From Roseburia hominis A2-183 (GTDB lineage: Bacteria > Bacillota > Clostridia > Lachnospirales > Lachnospiraceae), in the NCBI RefSeq assembly GCF_000225345.1, contig NC_015977.1, positions 1,223,501-1,287,500 of the forward strand: DNA of 64,000 bases. Direction: 5' to 3'. A program made the position numbers and the translations under genes. Positions 8,528 through 16,085 of this stretch are shown piece after piece; within the stretch, counting starts at the first letter, position 1, and each line of letters starts with the position of its first letter. The notes beneath the pieces are model-generated. The model was given only the letters and a program-made list of their open reading frames with translations. It had not been told where the DNA came from and made no database searches.

Positions 8528-9091
8528 ATGGAACAATTTTTGATTGACTGGGAAGGACCGGTGCTTCTGTGGATTCAGGAGCATATGCGGAATGATTTCC
8601 TCACGCCGGTACTCACGTTTCTCACACATCTGGGCGACCACGGTTATTTTTGGATTGCGCTGACGATTCTGTTCCTTCTGCTGCGGAAGACCAGGAAGGT
8701 CGGCGGATTGATGACCTGTTCACTGCTGCTCAATACGCTTGTGAACAACGTACTGCTGAAGAATCTGGTGGCGAGGACGAGACCCTACGAGGTCGTGGAT
8801 GGGCTGCACAGGATCATAGAGGCGCAGAGCGATTACTCGTTCCCATCCGGGCATACGGGGAGTGCATTTGCGGTGGCAGTCGTCGTATTTCTCATGGGTC
8901 CGAGGAAGATCGGCGTTCCGGTGCTGGTGTTTGCGTTTGTGATTGCATTCTCAAGACTGTATGTCGGCGTACATTTTCCGACGGACGTACTGGGAGGAGC
9001 GCTGATCGGAGCGGTAATCGCATATCTGGTCTGTGCCGTCTACCGGAGAAAAACCGGGCAGAAGGGATCAATATGGAACTTCGAGCGCTGA
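8528..9091 (+). CDS. PAP2-family membrane phosphatase
   Basis: Integral membrane lipid phosphatase of 187 residues with about five to six transmembrane helices. All three PAP2 motifs are present: KNLVARTRP (K-x6-RP), PSGHTGS and SRLYVGVHFPTD. These form the phospho-histidine active site, and such enzymes in Firmicutes recycle undecaprenyl pyrophosphate or dephosphorylate phosphatidylglycerol phosphate. The substrate cannot be told from sequence. The ribosome site is AGAGGGG. The C-terminus overlaps the start of a truncated LysR-type gene by 19 bases. Confidence 0.88.
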   Translation: MEQFLIDWEGPVLLWIQEHMRNDFLTPVLTFLTHLGDHGYFWIALTILFLLLRKTRKVGGLMTCSLLLNTLVNNVLLKNLVARTRPYEVVDGLHRIIEAQSDYSFPSGHTGSAFAVAVVVFLMGPRKIGVPVLVFAFVIAFSRLYVGVHFPTDVLGGALIGAVIAYLVCAVYRRKTGQKGSIWNFER

Positions 9092-9222
9092 ATGACTTCC
9101 TTGCGATCGCGCGGGAGGAGAATATTACACGGGCGGCGGAGCAGCTTCATGTCACCCCGCCGATGTTATCCCGGCAAAGCGCCGATTTGGAAGAAGTGCC
9201 AGAAGTTCAAGCTGTGTTATAG
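9073..9222 (+). pseudogene. Truncated LysR-family regulator (helix-turn-helix only)
   Basis: The 49 residues start MELRALNDFLAIAREEN and continue ITRAAEQLHVTPPMLSRQ, the unmistakable LysR DNA-binding helix-turn-helix. After SADLEE the family similarity ends and the frame closes at 9222. The effector-binding domain (about 200 residues) is missing. An IS256-family element begins about 40 bases later. The gene was probably cut during formation of the accessory island to the right. Whether the peptide is still made is unknown. Confidence 0.75.
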
Positions 9223-9260
9223 AATGACAGGATGCATGTGTATATGGGAGCATCCCAAAG

Positions 9261-9290
9261 TTTGTGTAAACCTCCAAACTGATGTAAGAT
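9261..9290 (+). repeat. Left terminal inverted repeat of the IS
   Basis: Matches the reverse complement of the right end over about 30 bases, with perfect TTTGTGTAAAC at the tip and TAAGAT at the inner edge. Confidence 0.75.
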
Positions 9291-9312
9291 AAAATTACTC
9301 AGTTTGGAGGTT
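9269..9312 (+). promoter_or_regulatory. Hairpin that masks the transposase ribosome site
   Basis: AACCTCCAAACTGA (9269-9282) is the exact complement of TCAGTTTGGAGGTT (9299-9312), a 14-bp stem with a 16-base loop. The right arm contains the GGAGG ribosome site of the transposase. Transcripts entering from outside the element would fold and hide the site, as known for several insertion sequences; that role here is inferred. Confidence 0.7.
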
Positions 9313-9318
9313 ATTTTT

Positions 9319-10572
9319 ATGGCAAGAAGAAAAGACAGCCCACAAAAAGCAGCAATGCGAGAAATGATGCGTGATTATCTGAAGAATAATGATATCAGCA
9401 TCAAAGACGGCACCGATGTAAACAGTATCATGCGTGACATGATGTCTGTTCTTCTGGAAGGTGCTTTGGATGAGGAATTGGATGAGGAATTAGGTTATTC
9501 CAAGTATGACTATCGAAACAAAGAAACAGATAACAGTCGGAATGGGCATTCTAGCAAAACTATGCACACAAGCTATGGAGATATGGATGTAGCTACTCCA
9601 AGAGATCGTAACGGTGAGTATGAGCCTCAGCTAATCAAAAAATATCAGAATACTGTGACTCAGGACATGGAAGAAAAAATCCTTTCCATGTATGCAAAGG
9701 GAATGACTACCGGAGATATCGAATCTCACATGCGGGAACTGTATGATATTGATATTTCTGACAGTACCATCAGCCGGATTACGGATAAAATCCTTCCAAT
9801 TGTAAAAGAATGGAAGGAACGTCCGTTGGAAGAAGTGTACGCTGTCGTATTTATGGATGCTATCCACTATCATGTCCGAAGTGAAGGACGCATTGTAAAA
9901 CGTGCAGTCTACATTGCTCTTGGCATCGATATGAACGGAAAAAAGGACGTTCTTGGTATGTATGTTGGAGAAAACGAAAGCGCCAAGTTCTGGCTCTCCA
10001 TCATGAATGGACTAAAGAACCGCGGAGTTGAGGATATCCTGATTGCATGTGTGGATGGACTAAATGGATTTCCACAAGCAATTGAAGCTGTTTATCCAAA
10101 AACAGAAATCCAGCAGTGTATCATTCATCAGATCCGTAATTCAACGAAGTTTGTTTCCTACAAAGATATCAAAAAACTGATGGCTGATCTGAAGCTTGTA
10201 TATGCAGCTCCAACGGAAGAAACGGCATTAAATGAATTGGAATTATTCAAAGATAAATGGGATTCCAAGTACCCCAAGATCTATAAATCCTGGCATGATA
10301 ACTGGGCTACATTATCCACATATTTCAAGTACCCGGAGGCAGTAAGGCGGCTGATTTATACCACCAATGCGATTGAAGGCTTCAACCGTCAGCTTCGGAA
10401 AGTAACCAAAAGCAAGACCGTTTTTCCATCGGATGACAGCCTTTTAAAAATGCTGTATCTTGCGACTATGGATATCACCAAGAAATGGACAGGACACCGG
10501 CAGGACTGGGGACAGATCCATTCCCAGCTTGAGATCTATTTTGAAGAACGTCTGGCTGGACGAAACCTGTAA
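9319..10572 (+). CDS. IS256-family (mutator type) transposase
   Basis: DDE transposase of 417 residues that moves the surrounding element. The start is the ATG at 9319 (MARRKDSPQK), nine bases after GGAGG; a TTG at 9304 would place the ribosome site inside the gene. The N-terminal half contains a helix-turn-helix. The catalytic core shows VVFMDAIHYHV (first Asp), CVDGLNGF (second Asp) and the family C-terminal block YTTNAIEGFNRQLRKVTK with the catalytic Glu. The frame is intact, so the element may be active. Confidence 0.95.
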   Translation: MARRKDSPQKAAMREMMRDYLKNNDISIKDGTDVNSIMRDMMSVLLEGALDEELDEELGYSKYDYRNKETDNSRNGHSSKTMHTSYGDMDVATPRDRNGEYEPQLIKKYQNTVTQDMEEKILSMYAKGMTTGDIESHMRELYDIDISDSTISRITDKILPIVKEWKERPLEEVYAVVFMDAIHYHVRSEGRIVKRAVYIALGIDMNGKKDVLGMYVGENESAKFWLSIMNGLKNRGVEDILIACVDGLNGFPQAIEAVYPKTEIQQCIIHQIRNSTKFVSYKDIKKLMADLKLVYAAPTEETALNELELFKDKWDSKYPKIYKSWHDNWATLSTYFKYPEAVRRLIYTTNAIEGFNRQLRKVTKSKTVFPSDDSLLKMLYLATMDITKKWTGHRQDWGQIHSQLEIYFEERLAGRNL

Positions 10573-10632
10573 AACAAGCTTGTTTTAGGCAGGTCTTATT
10601 GCCATGCCCAAAAACTCCTGTATAATGCAGAT

Positions 10633-10665
10633 ATGGGCAGAACCTGGAAAATCGGCTCTGCCCAT
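10633..10665 (+). terminator. Hairpin after the transposase
   Basis: ATGGGCAGA and TCTGCCCAT form a 9-bp stem followed by a short T run, inside the right end of the IS and downstream of the transposase. Confidence 0.5.
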
Positions 10666-10681
10666 TTGCAACTATTCACAA

Positions 10682-10712
10682 ATCTTATATCAGCTTTTGT
10701 AGTTTACACAAA
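10682..10712 (-). repeat. Right terminal inverted repeat of the IS
   Basis: Reverse complement of the left end with a few mismatches and one extra base. Confidence 0.75.
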
Positions 10713-10740
10713 ACTTGAAACGGTCTCTTGCAGTGGGTTC

Positions 10741-11055
10741 TTAATCATCAGGCATAAATTGCTGTCCCCATTCGCACATAGAGTCCAATAAAGGAATCAG
10801 TGTCTTGCCCAATTCACTTAAGCTGTATTCTGTTTTGGGAGGAATGACAGGATATATTTTTTTGATGATTAAGTTATCACTTTCAAGCTCGCGTAACTGT
10901 TGGGCAAGCATTTTGTCTGTGATAGCTGGGATTTTTTTCCGAATCTGGTTATACCGCAATGTGTCGCTACCAAGATGATATAAGATTACGGCTTTATATT
11001 TGCCTCCAATTTTTGAGATTGTTGCGTCAACAGGACAATTATATACATTTTGCAT
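10741..11055 (-). CDS. HxlR-family transcriptional regulator
   Basis: Winged-helix regulator of 104 residues. It opens with the HxlR hallmark CPVDATISKIGGKYKAVILYHL (Cys7 in the conserved CPV), followed by the recognition region ITDKMLAQQLRELE and wing residues PKTEYSLSELG. Family members often sense redox or electrophile stress through this cysteine and control a neighbouring oxidoreductase. It is divergent from the nitroreductase gene, with a 129-base shared control region, so it most likely regulates that gene and itself (inference). Confidence 0.92.
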   Translation of the reverse strand: MQNVYNCPVDATISKIGGKYKAVILYHLGSDTLRYNQIRKKIPAITDKMLAQQLRELESDNLIIKKIYPVIPPKTEYSLSELGKTLIPLLDSMCEWGQQFMPDD

Positions 11056-11106
11056 TTTATGTTTTACACTTTCTTTTTGGTTAGTATATTACAAAAAAGT
11101 ACGTTC

Positions 11107-11153
11107 TTGTCTTTTTTATATCGAATCCATTATAATCAAATTGTCTAGACAAT
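11107..11153 (+). promoter_or_regulatory. Promoter and palindromic operator of the nitroreductase gene
   Basis: TTGTCT (11107-11112), 18-base spacer, TATAAT (11131-11136). A perfect 14-bp palindrome ATTGTCTAGACAAT (11140-11153) sits on the expected transcription start and is a good candidate operator for the divergent HxlR regulator. Confidence 0.6.
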
Positions 11154-11184
11154 ACAATCATAATTTTAAGGAGATTTTACAGAA

Positions 11185-11694
11185 ATGAGTATTTTAGATA
11201 TTGCTAAGCGGCGTTTTTCAGTAAGAAGCTATCTGGATAAAGAAATTTCACAGGAAACATTGGAGACAATTTTGAAAGCAGCTCATGTAGCACCAACCGC
11301 AGCAAATATGCAGCCTGTGAGACTATTGATCGTAAAAAGTGATGAAGCGAAGGAAAAACTGGCAAAGGCAGCTAACATTTATAATGCGCCAGTTGCAATC
11401 ATCGTGTGTGCAGACACGAATAAAGCATGGACGCGCCCATTTGATGGAATGAAAACAACAGATATAGATGCGTCAATTATTACCGATCATATGATGCTTA
11501 CAGCTACAGAGCAGGGTTTGGGTTCTGTCTGGATTTGTTATTTTAAACCAGATGTGATAAAAGAGGAATTTCATCTTCCGTCGGGACTTGAACCAATCAA
11601 TATATTGGCGCTTGGTTATACAGAGGAGAAAGCAGATGCAAATAGACATGAATCCCAGCGTATACCAATGAATGAGTTTGCTTCATTTCTTTAA
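11185..11694 (+). CDS. Nitroreductase-family protein
   Basis: Probable FMN-dependent oxidoreductase of 169 residues. The N-terminal KRRFSVRSYLDKEISQE is the flavin-binding start of the nitroreductase fold, AAHVAPTAANMQPVRLLIV follows, and the glycine segment EQGLGSVWICYF lies where the family contacts the flavin. The C-terminal part is short, as in the small single-domain subgroup. Substrates in this family include nitroaromatics and quinones; none can be assigned here. The ribosome site AAGGAG is 12 bases from the ATG. Its own terminator follows, so it is monocistronic and paired with the HxlR gene. Confidence 0.9.
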   Translation: MSILDIAKRRFSVRSYLDKEISQETLETILKAAHVAPTAANMQPVRLLIVKSDEAKEKLAKAANIYNAPVAIIVCADTNKAWTRPFDGMKTTDIDASIITDHMMLTATEQGLGSVWICYFKPDVIKEEFHLPSGLEPINILALGYTEEKADANRHESQRIPMNEFASFL

Positions 11695-11717
11695 TATTGC
11701 AGACATGATTAGAAGAC

Positions 11718-11753
11718 AGGGCAGTGAACCAATAATGGGTTGCTGCCCTTTTC
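11718..11753 (+). terminator. Terminator of the nitroreductase gene
   Basis: GGGCAG and CTGCCC, extended by weaker inner pairs, form a hairpin followed by TTTT. The T run touches the first LytTR half-site. Confidence 0.7.
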
Positions 11754-11815
11754 ACAACAAAAAAAAGTCATTTCACAACAACTGTGTCAGAGACCATCTG
11801 TTTGTCCGATATAAT
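11751..11815 (+). promoter_or_regulatory. Paired LytTR-type boxes and promoter of the two-component operon
   Basis: TTCACAACAA occurs at 11751-11760 and 11772-11781, a 21-bp period (two helical turns) typical of AgrA/LytTR regulators. A TATAAT at 11810-11815 has no recognisable -35 hexamer, as expected for an activator-dependent promoter. Autoregulation by the following response regulator is inferred. Confidence 0.6.
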
Positions 11816-11849
11816 AAATATATTTATCAGACAAAAAGGAAGTGACAAT

Positions 11850-12563
11850 ATGCGAATTGCTATCTGCGATGATGAAGTATCTATGGTTCAGATATTGGAG
11901 GAAAAAATAAAAAAGTTATTGCCGGATGCGGTTATAGAGAAATATTTATCGGGTGAGAAACTGATTGCAAGTGGCTGTAAGCCGGATGTTCTATTTCTGG
12001 ATATTCAGATGCCGGGAATGGATGGAATGGAAACGGCAAAGATGCTTCGGCAGGACAATGAGGATATGATACTCATTTTTGTGACAGCAGCAGAGGAGTA
12101 TGTTTTTCAGGCATTTGATGTCGGAGCATTTCATTATCTGGTGAAGCCATTTTACGATGAAAAATTGAAAGAGGTTGTGACAAAGGCAGTCCATGCCGTA
12201 AAAAGGAGTTCCAGACTTGAAAAAGACGAAAAATATATCATGGTACAGACCGCCGGAAGCCATATAAAAATTTTCCTGCGTGATATTGTGTATGCTGAGG
12301 TGTTTAACCGGAAAGTTATTATCCATACACGAAATACGGATATTGAATACTACGGAAAGCTGCAGGATTTGCAGAATATGGCTGGGGAAGATTTCTTCCG
12401 AACACACAGAGCATACCTTGTACATTTTAAATATGTAGAAAAATATGATGCAACTTGTGTGACTATGAAAAATGGAACTGCATTGATTGCAAAACAGAAC
12501 TATCCGGAGTTTGTCAGGAGGTATCTGAAATACAACCAGAGGAAAGGAAATGAAGTCAGATGA
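11850..12563 (+). CDS. LytTR-family response regulator (AgrA-like)
   Basis: Two-domain response regulator of 237 residues. Receiver domain (1-120): acidic pair in AICDDE, phospho-acceptor Asp51 in VLFLDIQMPG, and conserved VKPF. The LytTR DNA-binding domain (about 140-235) carries FFRTHRAYLVHFKYV. The start is the ATG at 11850 with AAGGAAG upstream; a longer in-frame start at 11784 lacks a ribosome site and would read through the promoter. It overlaps the kinase gene by four bases (ATGA), so the pair is translationally coupled. LytTR proteins bind direct repeats with about a 21-bp period, and three such pairs occur in this island. Confidence 0.93.
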   Translation: MRIAICDDEVSMVQILEEKIKKLLPDAVIEKYLSGEKLIASGCKPDVLFLDIQMPGMDGMETAKMLRQDNEDMILIFVTAAEEYVFQAFDVGAFHYLVKPFYDEKLKEVVTKAVHAVKRSSRLEKDEKYIMVQTAGSHIKIFLRDIVYAEVFNRKVIIHTRNTDIEYYGKLQDLQNMAGEDFFRTHRAYLVHFKYVEKYDATCVTMKNGTALIAKQNYPEFVRRYLKYNQRKGNEVR

Positions 12564-13930
12564 GTTTCGTGGAAAGATGCTGGATGATCACATCGAAGTT
12601 TTCTGTTATTGCAATTTTGATTTTTACAGGAATCTGTTTTGGTGTTTTTGTATACCCATATATGAAAAAGAAAAGGGAAGCTGCTCTGGTCAGTATTGTT
12701 TATATTGGAATTATGTCTGTGCTGTATCTGATACCGCAGCGGATTGGCAATTTTTCTGCATATTTGATGGGAGTTGTGGCTGCATTTCTTGTGATGTATG
12801 TACAGGACAGACGAAACATCTATCAGAAACTATTTCTTGCAGTGACATTCTTTTCTATCCGTTGGCTTGCGGTTGCAATGGCAGGCAGACTGGATGATTT
12901 TATCACAAAAGCTCTGGTTTTTGGGAATACGATTGCCGGAAGACAATGGCTGCAATATGGACTTTATGCTGGAACAAGAATTCTGGATATTGTGCTCTGC
13001 ATCGTTTTCCTTGCAGTCGCAATCGGTCTGATCAATAAAGCCTATGTATACAAAAAAGATGAGATGAGCGGCAAAGAGCTGGTAATGCTCATCATGCCTT
13101 CTCTCGTAGGTGTAACAGGATATGGTATTCTGCAATATTATCTGAATATTTATGAAAAGGATACAGGAAAGAGCCTGATTGATACGTATGGATTTTATGG
13201 AGCTTTAAGCTTCGTGCATTATTTTATCTCTATCATAGCAATTCTTGTTATGACAATCATGTTTCAAAACTGGAAGGTGGCACAGGAAGAACAGACAGGG
13301 CAGGAACTGGTATTAAATCAGGTCAGTGATATGAAAAAGCATATCGGGGAAGTGGAAAAGCTGTATCAGGATATCCGCAGCCTGCGTCATGACATGGGGA
13401 ATCATATACAGATACTGGAACATCTTGTGGCAGAGAACCATATGGATGATGCAGCAGAATATATGGAGCATTTGAAAAAGGAGTGGAATGAAATATCTCC
13501 TGAGATAAAAACGGGGAGTCCTGTCCTTGATGTGATTTTCATGGAAAAGTTAAGAGAAGCGAAGGAGAGGCAGATTCGTTTTACATCAGATTTTCATTAT
13601 CCGAAGGATACGAAATTAAATGCATTTGATTTGAGCGTGATTTTGAACAATGCACTTAACAATTGTATGGAGAATGTTAGTGGTGAAAATCCTTATATCA
13701 GTATTACGTCTTTTCGGAAAAACAGTATTTTTATGATAACTATAAAAAACAGTTACGAGGGCACATTAAAATATAAGGAAAGCGATCTGCCGGAAACAAA
13801 GAAATCCGGGAAGGAGCATGGAATTGGACTGCATAATATCCGAAGGGTTGCAAGGATGTATCTGGGAGATATCTCTTTAGAGCAGGAGAATCAGGAAGTG
13901 GTTCTAAGTATTATGTTACAGGTAGAATAA
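12560..13930 (+). CDS. GHKL sensor histidine kinase (AgrC-like)
   Basis: Membrane kinase of 456 residues partnered with the preceding LytTR regulator. About six to seven transmembrane helices fill residues 15-235, followed by a coiled linker, an AgrC-type H-box with phospho-His near residue 277 (RSLRHDMGNH) and a GHKL ATPase domain (N-box VILNNALNNCMEN, G-box KEHGIGLHNIRR). AgrC-type kinases usually sense a peptide made by AgrD and AgrB; neither gene is seen nearby, so the ligand is unknown or made elsewhere. A terminator follows. Confidence 0.92.
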   Translation: MSFVERCWMITSKFSVIAILIFTGICFGVFVYPYMKKKREAALVSIVYIGIMSVLYLIPQRIGNFSAYLMGVVAAFLVMYVQDRRNIYQKLFLAVTFFSIRWLAVAMAGRLDDFITKALVFGNTIAGRQWLQYGLYAGTRILDIVLCIVFLAVAIGLINKAYVYKKDEMSGKELVMLIMPSLVGVTGYGILQYYLNIYEKDTGKSLIDTYGFYGALSFVHYFISIIAILVMTIMFQNWKVAQEEQTGQELVLNQVSDMKKHIGEVEKLYQDIRSLRHDMGNHIQILEHLVAENHMDDAAEYMEHLKKEWNEISPEIKTGSPVLDVIFMEKLREAKERQIRFTSDFHYPKDTKLNAFDLSVILNNALNNCMENVSGENPYISITSFRKNSIFMITIKNSYEGTLKYKESDLPETKKSGKEHGIGLHNIRRVARMYLGDISLEQENQEVVLSIMLQVE

Positions 13931-13951
13931 AAAGAAGTAGTATTTCAGGAA

Positions 13952-13985
13952 AGGCACTAACAATAAGAAGTTAGTGCTTTTTATT
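13952..13985 (+). terminator. Terminator of the two-component operon
   Basis: GCACTAAC and GTTAGTGC form a stem with an 8-base loop followed by TTTTT. Confidence 0.8.
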
Positions 13986-13988
13986 TGC

Positions 13989-14019
13989 TTCACAACAAAA
14001 AAAGGGCGGTTCACAACAT
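13989..14019 (+). promoter_or_regulatory. LytTR-type box pair upstream of the FlxA-like gene
   Basis: TTCACAACAA (13989-13998) and TTCACAACAT (14010-14019) repeat with a 21-bp period, nearly identical to the pair before the response regulator. No clear -10 hexamer follows at the same distance. The remaining bases up to 14114 show nothing else. Confidence 0.6.
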
Positions 14020-14114
14020 CGCTGTTTATTGTGAAGAAAGATGTGCCGAAGGAATCAGTAAAGAGAAATCATGTTGTACAGATTTTTAAGGAAACGGATT
14101 TCAGAATTTAAGTT

Positions 14115-14333
14115 CAAGGAGTCTAAATCCTCTCCTCACCAGTGGGTTCGGATTTTGCTCCGCAAAACAAGGAGTCTAAATCCTCTCCTCACCAGTGGGT
14201 TCGGATTTTGCTCCGCAAAACAAGGAGTCTAAATCCTCTCCTCACCAGTGGGTTCGGATTTTGCTCCGCAAAACAAGGAGTCTAAATCCTCTCCTCACCA
14301 GTGGGTTCGGATTTTGCTCCGCAAAACAAGGAG
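14115..14333 (+). repeat. Four perfect 53-bp tandem repeats in the 5' leader
   Basis: Units at 14115-14167, 14168-14220, 14221-14273 and 14274-14326 look identical; a seven-base partial unit (CAAGGAG, 14327-14333) supplies the real ribosome site of the next gene. Every unit therefore starts with an AAGGAG Shine-Dalgarno-like motif and ends with a small hairpin (TTTTGC, loop TCC, GCAAAA). No unit has a start codon at the correct distance. Perfect identity implies recent expansion. Confidence 0.95.
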
Positions 14334-14339
14334 GATTAA

Positions 14340-15137
14340 ATGAGAATTAATGGATTTAGTGGGACAAATATGCAGTCAGGGACAATGGGAATGGCACAGG
14401 GGAATGATTCTGTAAGTAAAAATATTCAGAATCAGATTGCAAATGCCAAACAGAAGCTACAGGACTTATCATCGAATGAAGAAATGTCATTAGAGGATAA
14501 GATGAAAAAGCGTCAGGAGATACAGCAGGAGATTAACAATCTCAATCAGCAGTTAAGACAGCACCAGATCGAGCAGAGAAAGGAACAGCAGAGTAAAAAT
14601 TCGTCATCTATGGATGATATGGTGGCTGGAACAAATAACACTTCGAAAAAGAAAGGCACCGGATTGTCCAAGGCAAGTATGCAGGCAATGATCTCCGCAG
14701 ATTCTTCCATGAAACAGGCAAAGGTGCAGGGCAGTATGGCAACACAGATAGAAGGACGTGCCAGTGTGCTTGAATCTGAAATCAAACAGGATGCCGGAAA
14801 AGGAAATACCGAGAAGAAGGAAGAAGAACTGGCAGAGCTTAAGGCAAAGGCACAGTCTGCGACAGCAGCACAGATGTCTACACTTGCTGATGCAAATAAA
14901 TCAGTAGAAGAAGCTACAAAAGCGGATAACAGCAATACAGAAGGCACAGCAACAAAGAATAATACTGAAAAATCTGAGAAAACACAGAAAGCTACAGGAG
15001 CAGCAGAGGAGACAGACAGCGTAAAGAATACGGATATCAAAAGGGAAACACAGGTGACAGTAGAAACACCGACTCCGGAAAATGCACAGAATGCAACACA
15101 ACAGGCAGTATATACACCGATTGATATTCGCTTATAG
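14340..15137 (+). CDS. FlxA-like coiled-coil protein
   Basis: Protein of 265 residues with no signal peptide or membrane segment. Residues about 27-85 form a coiled coil of the type seen in FlxA-like proteins (ANAKQKLQDLSSNEEMSLED then KMKKRQEIQQEINNLNQQL). A second helical, Ala/Lys/Glu-rich stretch (about 125-190) and a Thr/Glu/Asn-rich, low-complexity tail (190-265) follow. FlxA-like proteins are linked to flagellar regulons in enterobacteria, but their function is unclear. The gene is preceded by the 53-bp repeats and a LytTR box pair, and followed 21 bases later by a FliD-like gene. Family assignment is from the coiled-coil pattern, so moderate. Confidence 0.7.
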   Translation: MRINGFSGTNMQSGTMGMAQGNDSVSKNIQNQIANAKQKLQDLSSNEEMSLEDKMKKRQEIQQEINNLNQQLRQHQIEQRKEQQSKNSSSMDDMVAGTNNTSKKKGTGLSKASMQAMISADSSMKQAKVQGSMATQIEGRASVLESEIKQDAGKGNTEKKEEELAELKAKAQSATAAQMSTLADANKSVEEATKADNSNTEGTATKNNTEKSEKTQKATGAAEETDSVKNTDIKRETQVTVETPTPENAQNATQQAVYTPIDIRL

Positions 15138-15158
15138 TTGGTAAAGGAGAATGGGATT

Positions 15159-15914
15159 ATGTCAGAGATTAAGAGTTTTAGTGATTACACAAGTAAATAT
15201 AACAGCAATGTAGATTATTCCGCATTATTTGGCGGAACTTCCGACAGTTCATCCGTAGGAAACACCAATATGCTTTCTGATTATGCTGCAATTAAAAACG
15301 GAAGCTATGGAAAACTTATGAAAGCATATTATGCAAAGCAGGATGCAGAAAAATTATCGGGGAAAGGCGATACTTCACAGAAGCTTACACTGATGAAAAC
15401 AAGTGCGGATTCCCTGAAAAAATCAGCAGATGCACTAAACGATGCGTCACTCTGGGAAAAAAAGAAAATTAAAAAGAAGGATGAAAAGACCGGGGAAGAA
15501 ACAGAGGTAGAGGATTATGACTGGGATGCAATTACCAAAAAAGTGAAAGCTTTTATTGATGATTATAATGACGTTGTTAAGGAGGCAGGAGAATCCAATA
15601 CAAAAGATGTCCTCAGAAATGCTTCATGGATGACAGGCATGACAGACAAAACCAGTCATTTACTTTCTAAAATAGGTATTACCATAGGAAAGGGGAATAA
15701 GCTGGAGCTGGATGAAGATGCATTGAAGAAAGCAGATATCAGTTCATTGAAAACGGTTTTTACAGGTTACAATTCCTTTGCAGGCAAAACAGCCCAGAAA
15801 GCAGCTGGTATATCAAATGCTGCAAACCGCGCAAGTGTGACTTATACAAACAATGGTACATATTTGAAAACGGATTCCTCTCTAACGTCAGGTAAGATAG
15901 ATAAGGAAGTATAA
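15159..15914 (+). CDS. FliD-like protein (hook-associated protein 2 C-terminal type)
   Basis: Protein of 251 residues. Residues about 125-215 resemble the end of flagellar cap protein FliD: a helix with VKAFIDDYNDVVKEA, a middle part with LLSKIGITIGKGNKLELDED, and ALKKADISSLKTVFTGYNSF. It is far shorter than real FliD (usually above 450 residues) and lacks the N-terminal signature, so it is not the filament cap itself. The start is the ATG at 15159 with AAGGAG ten bases upstream; an overlapping ATG at 15151 is out of frame. It is co-transcribed with the FlxA-like gene. A role in flagellar export or surface structures is inference only. Confidence 0.6.
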   Translation: MSEIKSFSDYTSKYNSNVDYSALFGGTSDSSSVGNTNMLSDYAAIKNGSYGKLMKAYYAKQDAEKLSGKGDTSQKLTLMKTSADSLKKSADALNDASLWEKKKIKKKDEKTGEETEVEDYDWDAITKKVKAFIDDYNDVVKEAGESNTKDVLRNASWMTGMTDKTSHLLSKIGITIGKGNKLELDEDALKKADISSLKTVFTGYNSFAGKTAQKAAGISNAANRASVTYTNNGTYLKTDSSLTSGKIDKEV

Positions 15915-15946
15915 TGGTTATTTCGACCAGAAAGCATGACGATTAC

Positions 15947-15980
15947 AAAATCAGTGGGAAATATGTCTGCTGATTTTTTT
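15947..15980 (+). terminator. Terminator after the FliD-like gene
   Basis: AAAATCAG and CTGATTTT form a stem followed by a T run, which again touches a LytTR half-site. Confidence 0.7.
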
Positions 15981-16045
15981 ATTACAAAAAAAAGGTCGGT
16001 TCGTTACATTTGAGTAGATAATAAATGAAGAAAGGGCGATATAAA
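15979..16045 (+). promoter_or_regulatory. Third LytTR-type box pair, with TATAAA
   Basis: TTATTACAA (15979-15987) and TTCGTTACA (16000-16008) have the same 21-bp period and share the intervening AAAAGG-CGG core with the 13989 pair. A TATAAA lies at 16040-16045, about 40 bases after the second box, close to the 38 bases seen before the response regulator. Confidence 0.5.
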
Positions 16046-16085
16046 AAACAGATAAATAAAATTTCAGGGAAAGGATAATAGGATA

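Larger units (their letters stand above)
9261..10712 (+). mobile_element. IS256-family insertion sequence
   Basis: About 1.45 kb element with one transposase gene. Its ends are imperfect inverted repeats: left 9261-9290 and right 10682-10712 both read inward as TTTGTGTAAAC, then a variable stretch, then CTGATRTAAGAT. No 8-9 bp target duplication is visible in the flanking bases (CCCAAAG on the left, ACTTGAA on the right). The missing duplication suggests that one flank was rearranged after insertion. Confidence 0.85.

Noticed and set aside
9247..10725. Target-site duplication of the IS
   Set aside because: Flanking bases on the two sides do not match over 8-9 positions.
14115..14333. CRISPR array
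   Set aside because: Units are directly adjacent and identical, with no unique spacers and no cas genes.
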